Of a stretch of 64,000 nucleotides of DNA, positions 45,768 to 54,909 are shown piece after piece. Under the pieces are notes generated by a model. The model saw only the letters and a list, made by a program, of their open reading frames with translations, searched no databases and was not told where the DNA came from. The DNA comes from Sva-07 sp963698435. GTDB lineage: Bacteria; Actinomycetota; Acidimicrobiia; Acidimicrobiales; Ilumatobacteraceae. Numbering within the stretch: the first letter of the stretch is position 1; every line of letters begins with the position of its first letter. The DNA lies in assembly GCA_963698435.1 (NCBI GenBank), contig CAVOQV010000018.1, positions 124,001-188,000 of the forward strand. The letters are read 5' to 3'. The translations under genes were made by a program, and so were the position numbers.

Positions 45768-46706
45768 TCACGCCGGCCGCGAGCGGAACCAGGCGATCGT
45801 CGCCGCCAGCGCCTCGGCCAGTGGTGTTGGGGCCAGACCGAGGCGCTGCTCGGCCTTGGAGCTGTCGACGACGAACGGCTGCTCGAACTCGTAGAGCATC
45901 TCGATCACCTCGCGCACGGTCGGGTTGAACAGCCCCATCGTCCGCAGGAGCAGCTTCGGCGCGGTCTGCACCTTGACCGTCGTACCGAGCTGTTGGCCGA
46001 TCAAGTCGACGATCTCGCGCGTCGAGCGAGCCGGGGCATTGGGGACGTGGAAGATCTCGCCGCCCACGTCGTCGCGTGCGCCGAGCTCGGCCATCGTGCG
46101 GCCGGCGTCGGGGATGAACGTGTAGCTGTGGGGCTGGCTCGGATCGCCGACCACCTGCGCCGTCTTGCCGGCGAGCGCCTTGCCGATCACCAGCTCGCCG
46201 AGCGGTGACTGTTCGAGCGCGCCCGGTCCGAAGTAGTCCGACGCCCGCGCGGTCACCACGTCGAGCTGGCCCGCCTCGTGCAGCAATCGGAGCTCGTCGG
46301 CCATCGCCAGACGTACCTTGCCCTTGCGGGTGTGCGCCTGGTTCGGCGTCTCCTCGGTCATCGGCGTGCCCTCGGTGTCGCCGTACATGTAGACGTTCTC
46401 GAAGGACACCAGACGAGCACCGTTGGCGCGGCTGGCAGCGACGACACCGGCCTGCAGTGGGGGGAAGTCCTCGACCCAGCGGTGGTACGCCGGGTTCAGG
46501 CACTGGTAGACGACGGTCGCGCCGGCTGCCGCCGTGGTTGCAGCGGCGGGGTCGGTCGCGTCGGCGGCGACCACCTCGACACCGGCGGAGACGTCGGCGC
46601 GTCCGGATCGGTTGACGACGCGGACCGGCAGGTCTCGGGCGACGAGTTCGCCGGCGGTGGCGAGCCCGATCGGGCCGGACCCGAAGACGACGTGGAGCTG
46701 GGACAT
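45768..46706 (-). CDS. NAD-dependent epimerase/dehydratase-type protein
   Basis: This extended-SDR (312 residues) has the start motif VVFGSGPIGLATAGEL in place of the usual GxxGxxG, with TDPAAATTAAAGATVVYQC following. The catalytic Tyr and Lys region is degenerate (FENVYMYGDTEG). A substrate-binding segment reads VPNAPARSTREIVDLIG. Such proteins are often NmrA-like or nucleotide-sugar enzymes. It is divergent from a TetR gene with clear operators between them, so it is probably repressed by that TetR, and its substrate or product may be the inducer. Confidence 0.8.
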   Translation of the reverse strand: MSQLHVVFGSGPIGLATAGELVARDLPVRVVNRSGRADVSAGVEVVAADATDPAAATTAAAGATVVYQCLNPAYHRWVEDFPPLQAGVVAASRANGARLVSFENVYMYGDTEGTPMTEETPNQAHTRKGKVRLAMADELRLLHEAGQLDVVTARASDYFGPGALEQSPLGELVIGKALAGKTAQVVGDPSQPHSYTFIPDAGRTMAELGARDDVGGEIFHVPNAPARSTREIVDLIGQQLGTTVKVQTAPKLLLRTMGLFNPTVREVIEMLYEFEQPFVVDSSKAEQRLGLAPTPLAEALAATIAWFRSRPA

Positions 46707-46842
46707 GGCACTACCTCTTCGTGGGGTTCGAACGGGACGGGACGACGGTCCGGGTGGGGCCGGGGCCGGGGGGGACCGTCGTGGTGCGAGTCGGTCGAGC
46801 CAGAGGGAGGGGCTCGCCGATGCATGCGAAGCATGTTCTTGT

Positions 46843-46859
46843 TGCGAACATTGTTCGCA
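46843..46859. promoter_or_regulatory. TetR-type operator 1
   Basis: TGCGAACA-T-TGTTCGCA is a perfect 17-base palindrome in the gap between the divergent epimerase and TetR genes. It shares its arms with operator 2. Confidence 0.8.
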
Positions 46860-46890
46860 TTGTACCGCAGGTGTGCCAAGATGCCTACAT

Positions 46891-46915
46891 CGTTCGCATC
46901 GCGAACGATGTTCGC
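46891..46915. promoter_or_regulatory. TetR-type operator 2 (overlapping palindromes)
   Basis: CGTTCGC-ATC-GCGAACG (46891-46907) overlaps GCGAAC-GAT-GTTCGC (46901-46915), re-using the GCGAAC/GTTCGC half-sites of operator 1. It lies just upstream of the TetR ATG at 46929, which fits autorepression. Confidence 0.8.
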
Positions 46916-46928
46916 ATAAGGTGGTCCC

Positions 46929-47579
46929 ATGACCGGACGTCGTGAGCGCCTGCGGGCCGAGATGCTCGACACGCTCCGCCGTGTCGGCGCCGAGGAGCTC
47001 CGCCGTGTGGGCGCCGCCCAACTGTCGCTGCGCGAGGTCGCGGAGCGGGCCGGGATCAGCCCGGCCGGCATGTACCGCTACGTCGACGGGCGCGACGAGT
47101 TGCTCGAGCTGCTGATCGCGGACGCGTTCGACGACCTTGCCGCAGCGATTCGCGAGGCGATCGGCGACGACGACGGCGACGACGTCCGACGGATCCGCGC
47201 GCTCGTCGACGGCTACCGCGCGTGGGCCCGTGACGAGCCGGAACGGTTCGCGCTCATCCTCGGCAGTCCGGTCGTCGGCTTCGACGCCTCGGACACCGGA
47301 CCGACACGGCCGGCCGCTCAGCGATTCGGCGACGCGATGGTCGAGCCGTTCCTCGACGCCCGCCGACGCGGTGTCGGTGCGTCGCTGTCCGAGCGCGACG
47401 CGATGGCGCGCATCGTCCGCGGCTGGGGGGCGATCCACGGGCTCGTGATCCTCGAACTCGACGATCAACTCGGCTGGACCGGGCTCGACATCGCCGAACT
47501 CGTCCACGCGGAAGCCGATGGCCTCGCGTCGGACCTCGGACTGACCGAGGCCGCCGTCGGCCGGGCACGCCGTCGCTGA
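46929..47579 (+). CDS. TetR-family transcriptional regulator
   Basis: The N-terminal helix-turn-helix reads LREVAERAGISPAGMYRYV, followed by DGRDELLELLIADAF. The ligand-binding C-terminal part (DEPERFALILGSPVVGF, VRGWGAIHGLVILELDDQ) is of the TetR_C_13/33-like kind. It is divergent from the epimerase gene, with palindromic operators in the intergenic region. Autorepression and repression of the epimerase are the simplest model. Confidence 0.92.
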   Translation: MTGRRERLRAEMLDTLRRVGAEELRRVGAAQLSLREVAERAGISPAGMYRYVDGRDELLELLIADAFDDLAAAIREAIGDDDGDDVRRIRALVDGYRAWARDEPERFALILGSPVVGFDASDTGPTRPAAQRFGDAMVEPFLDARRRGVGASLSERDAMARIVRGWGAIHGLVILELDDQLGWTGLDIAELVHAEADGLASDLGLTEAAVGRARRR

Positions 47580-47645
47580 CGTCCGGCTCACGGTTGACGG
47601 GCACCTCGATTCGCATCGGCCGGCGTGCTGACTACCGTTCGGGTC

Positions 47646-48137
47646 GTGATCGAGCTGCGACCGATGCGCCTCGACGACGTCGAGTTCCTCGTGCGCTGGG
47701 ACGAGGATCCCGACGTGGCTGCCTCCGGTGGCGACGACGACTGGTACGACTGGCCGCTCGAGTTGGAGCGCGGCGAGCTCTCGTGGCGCGAGTTCCTGAT
47801 CGCCGAGGAGGACGGCCGCCCCGTCGGGTTCGTGCAGCTGATCGACGCCCGCGAGGAGGAGAGCCACTACTGGGGCCACGACGCGCCGGTCGGCGCGTGG
47901 GCGATCGACATCTGGATCGGGGCTCCCGGTGACCGGGGCCGCGGCCTCGGCGGCGAGATGATGCGTCAGGCGTTGACCCGCTGTTTCGAGGACCACAGTG
48001 CGACGGAGGTGCTGATCGACCCCCTGGCGTCGAACGAACGGGCGATCCGCTTCTACGAGCGACTCGGGTTCGAGTTCGTCGAAGCGCGCGACTTCGACGA
48101 CGACCACTGTCTCGTCTACCGATACCTCCGGCCCTGA
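47646..48137 (+). CDS. GNAT acetyltransferase, AAC(6')-like
   Basis: This is a ~163-residue GNAT protein starting IELRPMRLDDVEFLVRW. The acetyl-CoA loop is DRGRGLGGEMMRQAL and the C-terminal motif is NERAIRFYERLGFE; the central IDIWIGAPG strand matches AAC(6')-Ib-type and RimJ/L-like acetyltransferases. Aminoglycoside resistance cannot be claimed from this alone, and the family includes many chromosomal enzymes with other substrates. GTG 47646 was preferred to 47625 because the family fold begins there. Confidence 0.8.
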   Translation: MIELRPMRLDDVEFLVRWDEDPDVAASGGDDDWYDWPLELERGELSWREFLIAEEDGRPVGFVQLIDAREEESHYWGHDAPVGAWAIDIWIGAPGDRGRGLGGEMMRQALTRCFEDHSATEVLIDPLASNERAIRFYERLGFEFVEARDFDDDHCLVYRYLRP

Positions 48138-48165
48138 CGCCGACCGCAGATCGTCGTCGGGCGGT

Positions 48166-49020
48166 TCAGGGCTGTCGCAGGTCGGCGACGAGGCGCGCCA
48201 CCGTGTCGGTGACCTGCCGGGGGATCAGCGGGTTGGCGACGGCGATGCCGACCGCGTCCGCCCCCACGAGGTAGCGCTGTCGTGGTCGCCGCGACTCGAC
48301 GGCCCCCACGATCGTCCGTGCGACCAGGCCGGGAGGCGGCGCCACCGACGAGATCAGGTCGGTGGTCGACTGCACTCGACCGTAGGCGCGTCGGTACGGG
48401 GAGTCGTCGACGGCGGCGCGCGTCTCCGCCTGGTCCCTGGCCCGCTGCTCGATGCCGGTCTTGAAGAAGCCCGGCTGCACCACCGACACGCGCACCCCGA
48501 ACGACGCCACTTCCATCCGCAGGACATCGGAGAGTGCCTCCAATCCGAACTTCGACGCGTGGTACCACGCGTTGAGGGGGAGGATCGCGGCGCGGCCGGC
48601 GATCGAGGAGACCATCACGATGCGTCCAGCGCCACGTTCGCGCATCGCCGGGAGCGCGCAGGACGACACCACGGCGGGAGCGATCAGGTTGACGTCGAGT
48701 TGGCGTCTGGCCTCCGCTGCCGACACCTCCTCGACCGCGCCGAGTTCGCTGTAGCCGGCGTTGTTGACGACCCCGTAGAACGCCGGGAGTGCGGACCAGC
48801 GCGCGACGACCTCGTCGTGGTCGCTGACGTCGAGCACCAACGGGTGGACGCGTGCCCCGACTCCCGCCTCCCGAGCGGCAGCGGCGAGCGACTTCGCCTT
48901 TGCCTTCGATCGCACGGTGCCCCAGGTGTCCCACCCCCGTTCCGCGAACCGCAGCGTCGCCGCGAGCCCGATCCCCGAGTTGGCGCCGGTCACCAGGACC
49001 GGTCCCGGTCGATCACCCAT
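48166..49020 (-). CDS. Short-chain dehydrogenase/reductase (SDR)
   Basis: A 284-residue SDR with VLVTGANSGIGLAATLRFAE at the cofactor site, VVNNAGYSELG, VSSIAGRAAILPLNAWYH and the catalytic YHASKFG. The C-terminal extension (YLVGADAVGIAVANPLIPRQ) matches classical SDRs acting on steroids or retinol-like substrates, but the substrate is not fixed. ATG 49020 follows ribosome-site-like GGAGGG. It is divergent from the MFS gene with 67 bases between starts. Confidence 0.85.
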   Translation of the reverse strand: MGDRPGPVLVTGANSGIGLAATLRFAERGWDTWGTVRSKAKAKSLAAAAREAGVGARVHPLVLDVSDHDEVVARWSALPAFYGVVNNAGYSELGAVEEVSAAEARRQLDVNLIAPAVVSSCALPAMRERGAGRIVMVSSIAGRAAILPLNAWYHASKFGLEALSDVLRMEVASFGVRVSVVQPGFFKTGIEQRARDQAETRAAVDDSPYRRAYGRVQSTTDLISSVAPPPGLVARTIVGAVESRRPRQRYLVGADAVGIAVANPLIPRQVTDTVARLVADLRQP

Positions 49021-49087
49021 CGTGAACCTCCCTCCAGGCTCCGAGGGTAGATCCGGGGTTGCGTCCCGACGAGGTCGGAGACGTCGC

Positions 49088-50759
49088 ATGAGCGACGTTC
49101 CCGATTACGTTGCCGACGTAGTGTCGACGCAGGGCCGGGACGGTGGGGGGTGGCGACCGCTCGTTCCGATCGCCATGGTGATGTTCATCATCGCCCTCGA
49201 CACGACGATGTTGAACGTGGCGATCCCGAGCATCGTGGAGGACCTGGATACCACGACGTCGGCTGTGCAGTCGGCCGTGGCGCTGTACTCACTGGTCATG
49301 GCGGCACTGATGGTCGGTGCCGGACGGCTCGGAGACATCGTCGGATCGAAGAAGCTGTACACGATCGCCTTGTTCGTGTTCGGTGCGGGGACGTTGACGG
49401 CCACGGTGGCACCGAACGTCACCGTTCTCATTCTCGGGTGGTCCGTCCTCGAGGGCCTCGGTGCTGCGGCGCTGATCCCGATCTCGATTGCGATGATCTC
49501 GATCAACTACGACAGGTGCCCGCCGAGTGATGGCGTTCGGCATCGTGGGCGGCTTCCAGGCGGTCGCCGCCGCGACGGGGCCGATCGTCGGTGGGTTTCT
49601 CGCCACCAACCTGTCATGGCGCGTCGCCTTCGGCTTCGAGGCGGTCGTCGTGCTGGTCGTGCTCGTCTTGATGAGGTACGTCGTCGGCGCCCCCGCCCGA
49701 CCTGAACTCCGTCTGGACTGGGTCGGTGTCGCGCTCTGGTCGGGCGGGCTCGTCGCGATCGTGCTCAGCGTGCTCCTCGCCGGGTACTACGGGTGGTGGA
49801 CAGCTCGTCGCCCGTTCGTGATCGGGGGGCGAGATGTCACGCCGTTCGGACTCTCGCCCACTCCGCTGCTGGCGCTCGCGGGTCTGACCGTCCTCATCGG
49901 CTTCGTGCATTGGACGCTGCGCCGTGTCGAGCGCGGTGAGCCGCCGCTGTTCTCGTTGGGCACGTTCGCCGATGCCAACTATCGCGCCGGGATCGCCACC
50001 GACGCCTTGGAGTCACTCCTGATCGCCGGGTTGTTGTTCATCGTCCCGGTCTTCCTCCAATCGGGTCGCGGCTACACGGCGCTCGAAGCCGGAGTCGCGT
50101 TGCTTCCGTTCTCCCTCGGGATCCTGATCGCCGCGCTCGGCCTGCCGCGACTGGGCAACGTGGTGTCGCCGAAGATTCTCATTCAGCTCGGCGCGGTGAT
50201 GATCGTGCTCGGGCTCGTCTGGTACCGGTCCGTCTCGGCGGGAATGTTCACTCGAGCTGATCTGGTCGGACCGTTCGCCGTGCTCGGCTTCGGCATCGGT
50301 GCGCTCCTCTCCCAAGTGGCCAACGTGACGTTGGCTGGCGTGACCGATGAAGAGCGCGGCAGCGCAACGGGGGTCTACAACACCGCCAAGGAGCTGGGCA
50401 CATCACTGGGGACGGCCATCATCGGGACGGCGATGCTGGCCGCGTTCTTCCAGTTCTTCGTGTCGTCGGCGGCCATCGAGGTCGGCCAGGAGTTGCCCCC
50501 CGCCGAGGCGCGCGTGCTGGCGATCCAACTGGAAGACGCGCAGCGGCGTTTCGACGACGATCAACTCATCGAACTCGTGCAGACCGAGATTCCCCGATCG
50601 AGCGTCGATGACATCCAGCGTGTCGCGGCCGATTCCTGGACCAGCGCCAACCGGCGCGCCCTCGAATCGGCGCTCGGCGTGGCCGCTCTCACGTTCTTGG
50701 CCTCGACGTTCATCAAGCGGCGCCATCACAGACCAAACCATCGAGCGATGCCACGTTGA
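49088..50759 (+). CDS. MFS transporter (DHA2/EmrB-QacA type), frame interrupted
   Basis: The first part has ALDTTMLNVAIPSIVEDLD in helix 1, motif A GRLGDIVGSKKL and helix 5 LEGLGAAALIPISIAM. The second part resumes with MAFGIVGGFQAVAAATGPIV (motif C) and continues through the remaining helices to a basic C-terminus. The frames join if one extra base is removed (or two are missing) near 49517, where the sequence should read NYDRARRVMAFG or similar. DHA2 transporters have 14 helices and export drugs by proton antiport. An assembly indel is the likeliest cause, since all downstream motifs are intact. Confidence 0.8.
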
Positions 50760-50909
50760 AGTCGCGTCGATGTCGAGGCTCGACGACAGGGTGGGTCGGG
50801 CCCGTACACGGCGGACGCTGAGGAAGCTCCTGACGCGGCAGGTCGATTCCACGTACTCCTTGACCTCTGGGGTCGAGGGCGCGATGGTGGGTCGCTGGAG
50901 GGAGGTGCC

Positions 50910-51287
50910 GTGAGCGAACCGGTGAGAAAGGTGCGAGACGACGAGCTTCGGGACGATGAGGGCACGCCAGGCCTGCGTCGTCGTGTGGCATTCGACGGGG
51001 ACGGCCACTGGTTCGGACACGTCGAGGCGGCACCCGAGACGATGTCGGGGTGGCATCATCATGGCGACAACGTCACGATCGGTTATGTCCTCGAGGGGAC
51101 CGTCACGCTGGAGTTCGGTGAGGGCGGACGCGAACGTGTCGAGGTCGGGCCGGGTGAGTACTTCCGGGTTCCGAAACACGTCGTTCACCGCGAGGGCAAC
51201 ATGTCGAGCCAGCCCGGCCAGGTCGTGTTGGTTCGCGTCGGCGACGGACCGGTGGTCTTTCCGGCCGACGGGCCCGACGAGGCGTAG
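50910..51287 (+). CDS. Cupin-domain protein
   Basis: A 125-residue single-domain cupin. Metal-binding motif 1 is visible as SGWHHHGDNVTIGYVLEG (two to three His plus a downstream Glu in TLEFGEGG), and motif 2 as PGEYFRVPKHVVHREGN. Small stand-alone cupins act as dioxygenases, isomerases or ligand-binding proteins; the substrate is unknown. GTG 50910 has GGAGGGAGG just upstream, which decides the start. It is separated from the MFS gene by 150 bases in which I see no gene. Confidence 0.82.
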   Translation: MSEPVRKVRDDELRDDEGTPGLRRRVAFDGDGHWFGHVEAAPETMSGWHHHGDNVTIGYVLEGTVTLEFGEGGRERVEVGPGEYFRVPKHVVHREGNMSSQPGQVVLVRVGDGPVVFPADGPDEA

Positions 51288-51404
51288 ACCGCTCGCGCCG
51301 GTCGCAACCGAATCGACCACCAAGCTCGACGACGACGCGACCGCCGACGACATCCAGACCCGAGGGCTGCCGTCGCAACGACGGGCACGGCTGACACTCC
51401 GATG

Positions 51405-51629
51405 TCAGCGCTTCGGGGCACGGTGCGAGCCGGCGTTCACGATCGCGTCGAACTCGGCGTCGGTGAGCGGGATGACGCTCAGCCGGTTGCCTCGGGCGAG
51501 GAGCCGGCACTCGGCGAGCTCGGGGATCGACCGCAGCTCGTCGCGGGGGACGAACCGCAGCGCCTCGACCGGCGCGACGGTGACCCAGTGCCAGCGTGGG
51601 TCGGCGGGATCGGAGCCCGGGTCGATGGA
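51405..51629 (-). pseudogene. EVE-domain protein remnant (C-terminal half)
   Basis: About 75 sense codons run to a stop at 51405-51407: DPADPRWHWVTVAPVEALRF, then ELRSIPELAECRLLARGNRL and SVIPLTDAEFDAIV. These are the C-terminal motifs of EVE domains, a PUA-like fold that binds modified nucleobases. There is no N-terminal half and no start codon: the frame begins immediately after the TAG of the neighbouring LLM gene. It looks like a decayed or rearranged gene. Confidence 0.75.
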
Positions 51630-52615
51630 CTAGCCGGTCAGCCCGGCCGCGGCGGCGAAGGTCCCGAGTTCTCGCTCGATGTCACCCATGGGCTGAAAGG
51701 CGACCTCGGTGATGCCCTGAGCGGCAAGCCGGTCCAGTCGGGCTGGAATCTCGGAGGCGTGACAGGTGAACGGGGTGATGGCCAGCGCATCGCCGGTCAC
51801 GACCTGTTTGTCGATGTCGTTGAGTTCGGTCAGGTGCCCCGTGTGCAGTTCCAGATGGCGGGTGTCCTCGGGAAGCGCGTGGCGAGCTCGAGAAAGCGGT
51901 CGGCGTTGGGAAATCCTTCGAGTCGCGGGTCCTCCTGTTCGAGGAATGCGTGATAGGCGACGGCGGCGCCGGGACCTGCGGTCGCGATCACACGGGGGCT
52001 GTCGACGGTTTCTCCCTCGTCCATGATCGTGCCGAAGCCGAGCAGGATCACGTCGTCGATGCGGCTGAAGTCCGCGTCGGGCCGGGGTCGTGACGTGAAC
52101 ACGCCACAACCCGCATCGGCGGCCGCCCGGAGCCCTCTGGGGCCGTTGACTCCCATGATCCAGGGAACCTCGATCGGGCGTTCAACTGCTTGCCCGGGCC
52201 AGTGCAGCATGCATACAGGCTGTCCGTCGACCTGGATGACTTCGCCCCGCAACAGCGCACGAATGTCGTCGACCATGCCCGGGAAGTCGTACCAACTCAG
52301 TGGCTTCTGTCCCATCGCCCGACGACCGGTGAAGCCGGTACCGGCTCCCACGATGACGCGATCTCGACCCACCAGCCCGACGAGCGTGGCGATGGCCGCC
52401 GCGGTCGTCATCGGGTGACGAAGTGATGGAATCATCACGCCGGGTCCCAAGCGGATCCGCTCGGTGCGAACTGCTGCGAGCGCCAGCGTCATCCAGCAAT
52501 CGAGCTGCAGCGCTGGAGTGTCGTACACCCACGCGGTCTCGAAGCCGAGTTCTTCGGCGAGCTCGATGTGGTCGGGGGTCTGTGGGACTGGCGCAAACGC
52601 GCAACCAACCTTCAT
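51630..52615 (-). CDS. LLM-class (F420-dependent type) oxidoreductase, frame interrupted
   Basis: The N-terminal part from ATG 52615 reads VGCAFAPVPQTPDHIELAEE, ETAWVYDTPALQLDCWMTL, RIRLGPGVMIPSLRHPMTTA and VGAGTGFTGRRAMGQ, typical of luciferase-like monooxygenases that use F420 or FMN in actinobacteria. It then loses frame at about 51870-51872; in the second frame the protein ends with DTRHLELHTGHLTELNDID, ALAITPFTCHASEIPARLDR and EVAFQPMGDIERELG. One missing base in a C run (GGG on the + strand) restores a single ~328-residue protein. Substrate unknown. Confidence 0.8.
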
Positions 52616-53087
52616 TGGGCCACTCTCTCACGTGACCTGGCTGCAGCGCGTCCTGGGCACGCGACCGGAGCAACCGGCCCGGCTGATTGTGTTCGGGTAT
52701 GTCACCGGGCGGTCTCGACGACCAGCTTGATCTCGTCGGCGCAGCGTTCAGCGCCGTTCGCCGGCGACGTGACCCTCTCGGTCGACGGCGCGCCGAGCGG
52801 GGAGCGACACGTGGCGCGGACCAACCCGATGATCCACGCGATCGCCGACTGGCTCGCCCGCCAGCCGTAGCCTCGCCACCCACCGGCGTGGCCACGCAGC
52901 CACTGCTCACACGACGCCCGTCCGAGGACACCGAGAGCCACCGAACGGAGTTCCACGACGGATCGTTCGCCCGTTCCGTTCGCCGGACGCCGACGAGGCA
53001 TCCGATTCGGACGTTCGCCTCTGGTCGACGGGCGGGCAGTGCGACTCGATGGTGGCAGACGAGTCCGGCCGTCACGGGAGGTGTGCA
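52616..53087. other. 472-base gap with a possible short coding remnant
   Basis: Most of this stretch shows nothing recognisable. On the + strand, the frame ending at 52870 has strongly GC-biased third positions and a protein-like tail (GDVTLSVDGAPSGERHVART ... MIHAIADWLARQP), possibly preceded by an out-of-frame start at 52699 (MSPGGLDDQLDLVGAAFS). I do not recognise the product; it may be a small gene with an indel or the end of a lost gene. Confidence 0.35.
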
Positions 53088-54893
53088 ATGAACACGGAAG
53101 CGAGTGGACCGTTGTTCGTCGGCGTCGCTGCGGATGCAAACCTGCTGCAACCGCTGCAGCGTCTGGTCGAACGTGACCCCGACCGGGTCGTCGCCGTCGA
53201 GCACCGCGGCGACGACCTCGTCGACTGGACCGCCAAGCAGGCCGTCGAGCAGATCCGCGCCCTTGCGAAGGGACTCGTGGCCTGCGGTGTCGAGCCGGGA
53301 GACCGTGTGGCGCTGATGTCGCACACGCGGCTCGACTGGATGCTCGTCGACATGGCGATCATGACCGCAGGGGCCGTCACCGTGCCCGTCTACGAGACGT
53401 CGTCGGCGGAGCAACTCGGCTGGATTCTCGAAGACAGCGGTGCCGTGATCGCGTTCGTCGAGGGCGACGACCTGCGCGCCCTCCTCGACACCGTGCGCGA
53501 TCGGGCGCCCTCGTGCCGCGACGTGTTCACGATCGAACCGGCAGACGGAGCGCCCGGGCTCGACGGACTGACGGAACTCGGTGCCACGGTCGGCAACGAC
53601 GAGATCGACCGGCGAACGGCGGCGCTCGGTCCGAACGACTTGGCGACCATCATCTACACCTCCGGGACCACGGGTCGCCCCAAGGGGTGCATGCTCACCC
53701 ACGGCAACCTCTGTGCCAACGCGGCACAGGTCGTCGACGCCATCGGCCCGGAGATCACTTCCGACGATCGAGGTCTGCTGTTCCTGCCGCTCGCACACTC
53801 GTTGACGAAGGGCACACTCCTCTTCTGTCTCGAGACGGGGGTGCCGACCGGGTTCACCGCCGACATCGCCCACCTGCCCGACGAACTGGCGGTGGTCCGT
53901 CCTTCCGTCATCGCTGCGGTCCCACGGATCTTCGAGAAGGTCCACAACTCGGCGCACCGCAGCGCACACTCGACGCACAAGGGTCCGATCTTCGATCGTG
54001 CCGAATCGGTCGCGGTCCGCTGGTCGAAGGAGCGTCACGACGAGACGGTGCGACCCTGGACCGCTGCCGAACACTGGGTGTTCGAGCGGCTCGTCTACGC
54101 CAAACTGCGCGAGGCGCTGGGCGGAGCGATGCGGCTCGCGTTCAGTGGGGGCGGCCCGCTCGGCGAGCGTCTCACCCACTTCTTCGACGGCGCCGGGGTG
54201 TCGATCTACGAGGGCTACGGCCTCACCGAGACCAGCCCGACGCTCACGATCAACCGCCCAGGGGCGTGGCGTCCGGGTTCCGTCGGCCGACCGGTCGCCG
54301 GTACCACGATCCGCATCGCGGACGACGGGGAGATCCTGGCCAAGGGGCCACAGGTGTTCGACGGTTACTGGCACAACCCGACGGCCACTGCCGAGGTGAT
54401 CGACGACGGCGGTTGGTTCCACACCGGCGACATCGGTGAGCTCGACGACCAGGGCTTCTTGAAGATCACGGGGAGGAAGAAGGAACTCCTCGTCACGGCC
54501 GCCGGCAAGAACGTGGCCCCTGCCCCCCTCGAGGATCGGCTCCGCGCCCACCCGCTCGTCAGTCAGGCCGTCGTCCTCGGCGACCAGCGTCCGTTCATCT
54601 CGGCGCTCATCACGATCGATGAGGAGGCCTTCGTGCCGTGGGCGGCGGAGCACGACCTCGCAGGATCGACCGTCGCCGACGCCACCGAGACCGCCGAGCT
54701 CCGAGCCGTCATCGCCGACGCGATCGCCGCCGCGAACGAGTCGGTGTCGCGCGCCGAGTCGATCCGGGAGTTCGTGATCCTCCCGCGCGATCTGACGATC
54801 GACGACGACGAGCTCACCCCAACGCTCAAGGTGCGCCGCGCCATCGTTCTCTCCCGCTACGACGACGCCATCGGGTCGATCTACGGCGATTGA
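53088..54893 (+). CDS. Long-chain acyl-CoA synthetase (FadD-type AMP-binding)
   Basis: This 601-residue adenylating enzyme activates fatty acids as acyl-CoA. The ATP-binding motif is YTSGTTGRPKGCMLTHGNL, the A5 motif is GYGLTETSPTLTINRP, and the hinge/A8 region is WFHTGDIGELDDQGFLKITG followed by RKKELLVTAAGKNVAP with the catalytic Lys. The sequence resembles mycobacterial FadD15-like synthetases. ATG 53088 has GGGAGG at 53077-53082. It is followed 16 bases later by a GNAT gene, so both may be co-transcribed. Confidence 0.92.
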   Translation: MNTEASGPLFVGVAADANLLQPLQRLVERDPDRVVAVEHRGDDLVDWTAKQAVEQIRALAKGLVACGVEPGDRVALMSHTRLDWMLVDMAIMTAGAVTVPVYETSSAEQLGWILEDSGAVIAFVEGDDLRALLDTVRDRAPSCRDVFTIEPADGAPGLDGLTELGATVGNDEIDRRTAALGPNDLATIIYTSGTTGRPKGCMLTHGNLCANAAQVVDAIGPEITSDDRGLLFLPLAHSLTKGTLLFCLETGVPTGFTADIAHLPDELAVVRPSVIAAVPRIFEKVHNSAHRSAHSTHKGPIFDRAESVAVRWSKERHDETVRPWTAAEHWVFERLVYAKLREALGGAMRLAFSGGGPLGERLTHFFDGAGVSIYEGYGLTETSPTLTINRPGAWRPGSVGRPVAGTTIRIADDGEILAKGPQVFDGYWHNPTATAEVIDDGGWFHTGDIGELDDQGFLKITGRKKELLVTAAGKNVAPAPLEDRLRAHPLVSQAVVLGDQRPFISALITIDEEAFVPWAAEHDLAGSTVADATETAELRAVIADAIAAANESVSRAESIREFVILPRDLTIDDDELTPTLKVRRAIVLSRYDDAIGSIYGD

Positions 54894-54909
54894 CTAGGCT
54901 CGCGGCTCC

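Noticed and set aside
47646..48137. Call of aminoglycoside resistance for the AAC(6')-like GNAT
   Set aside because: General GNAT motifs only; no antibiotic-specific residues can be asserted.
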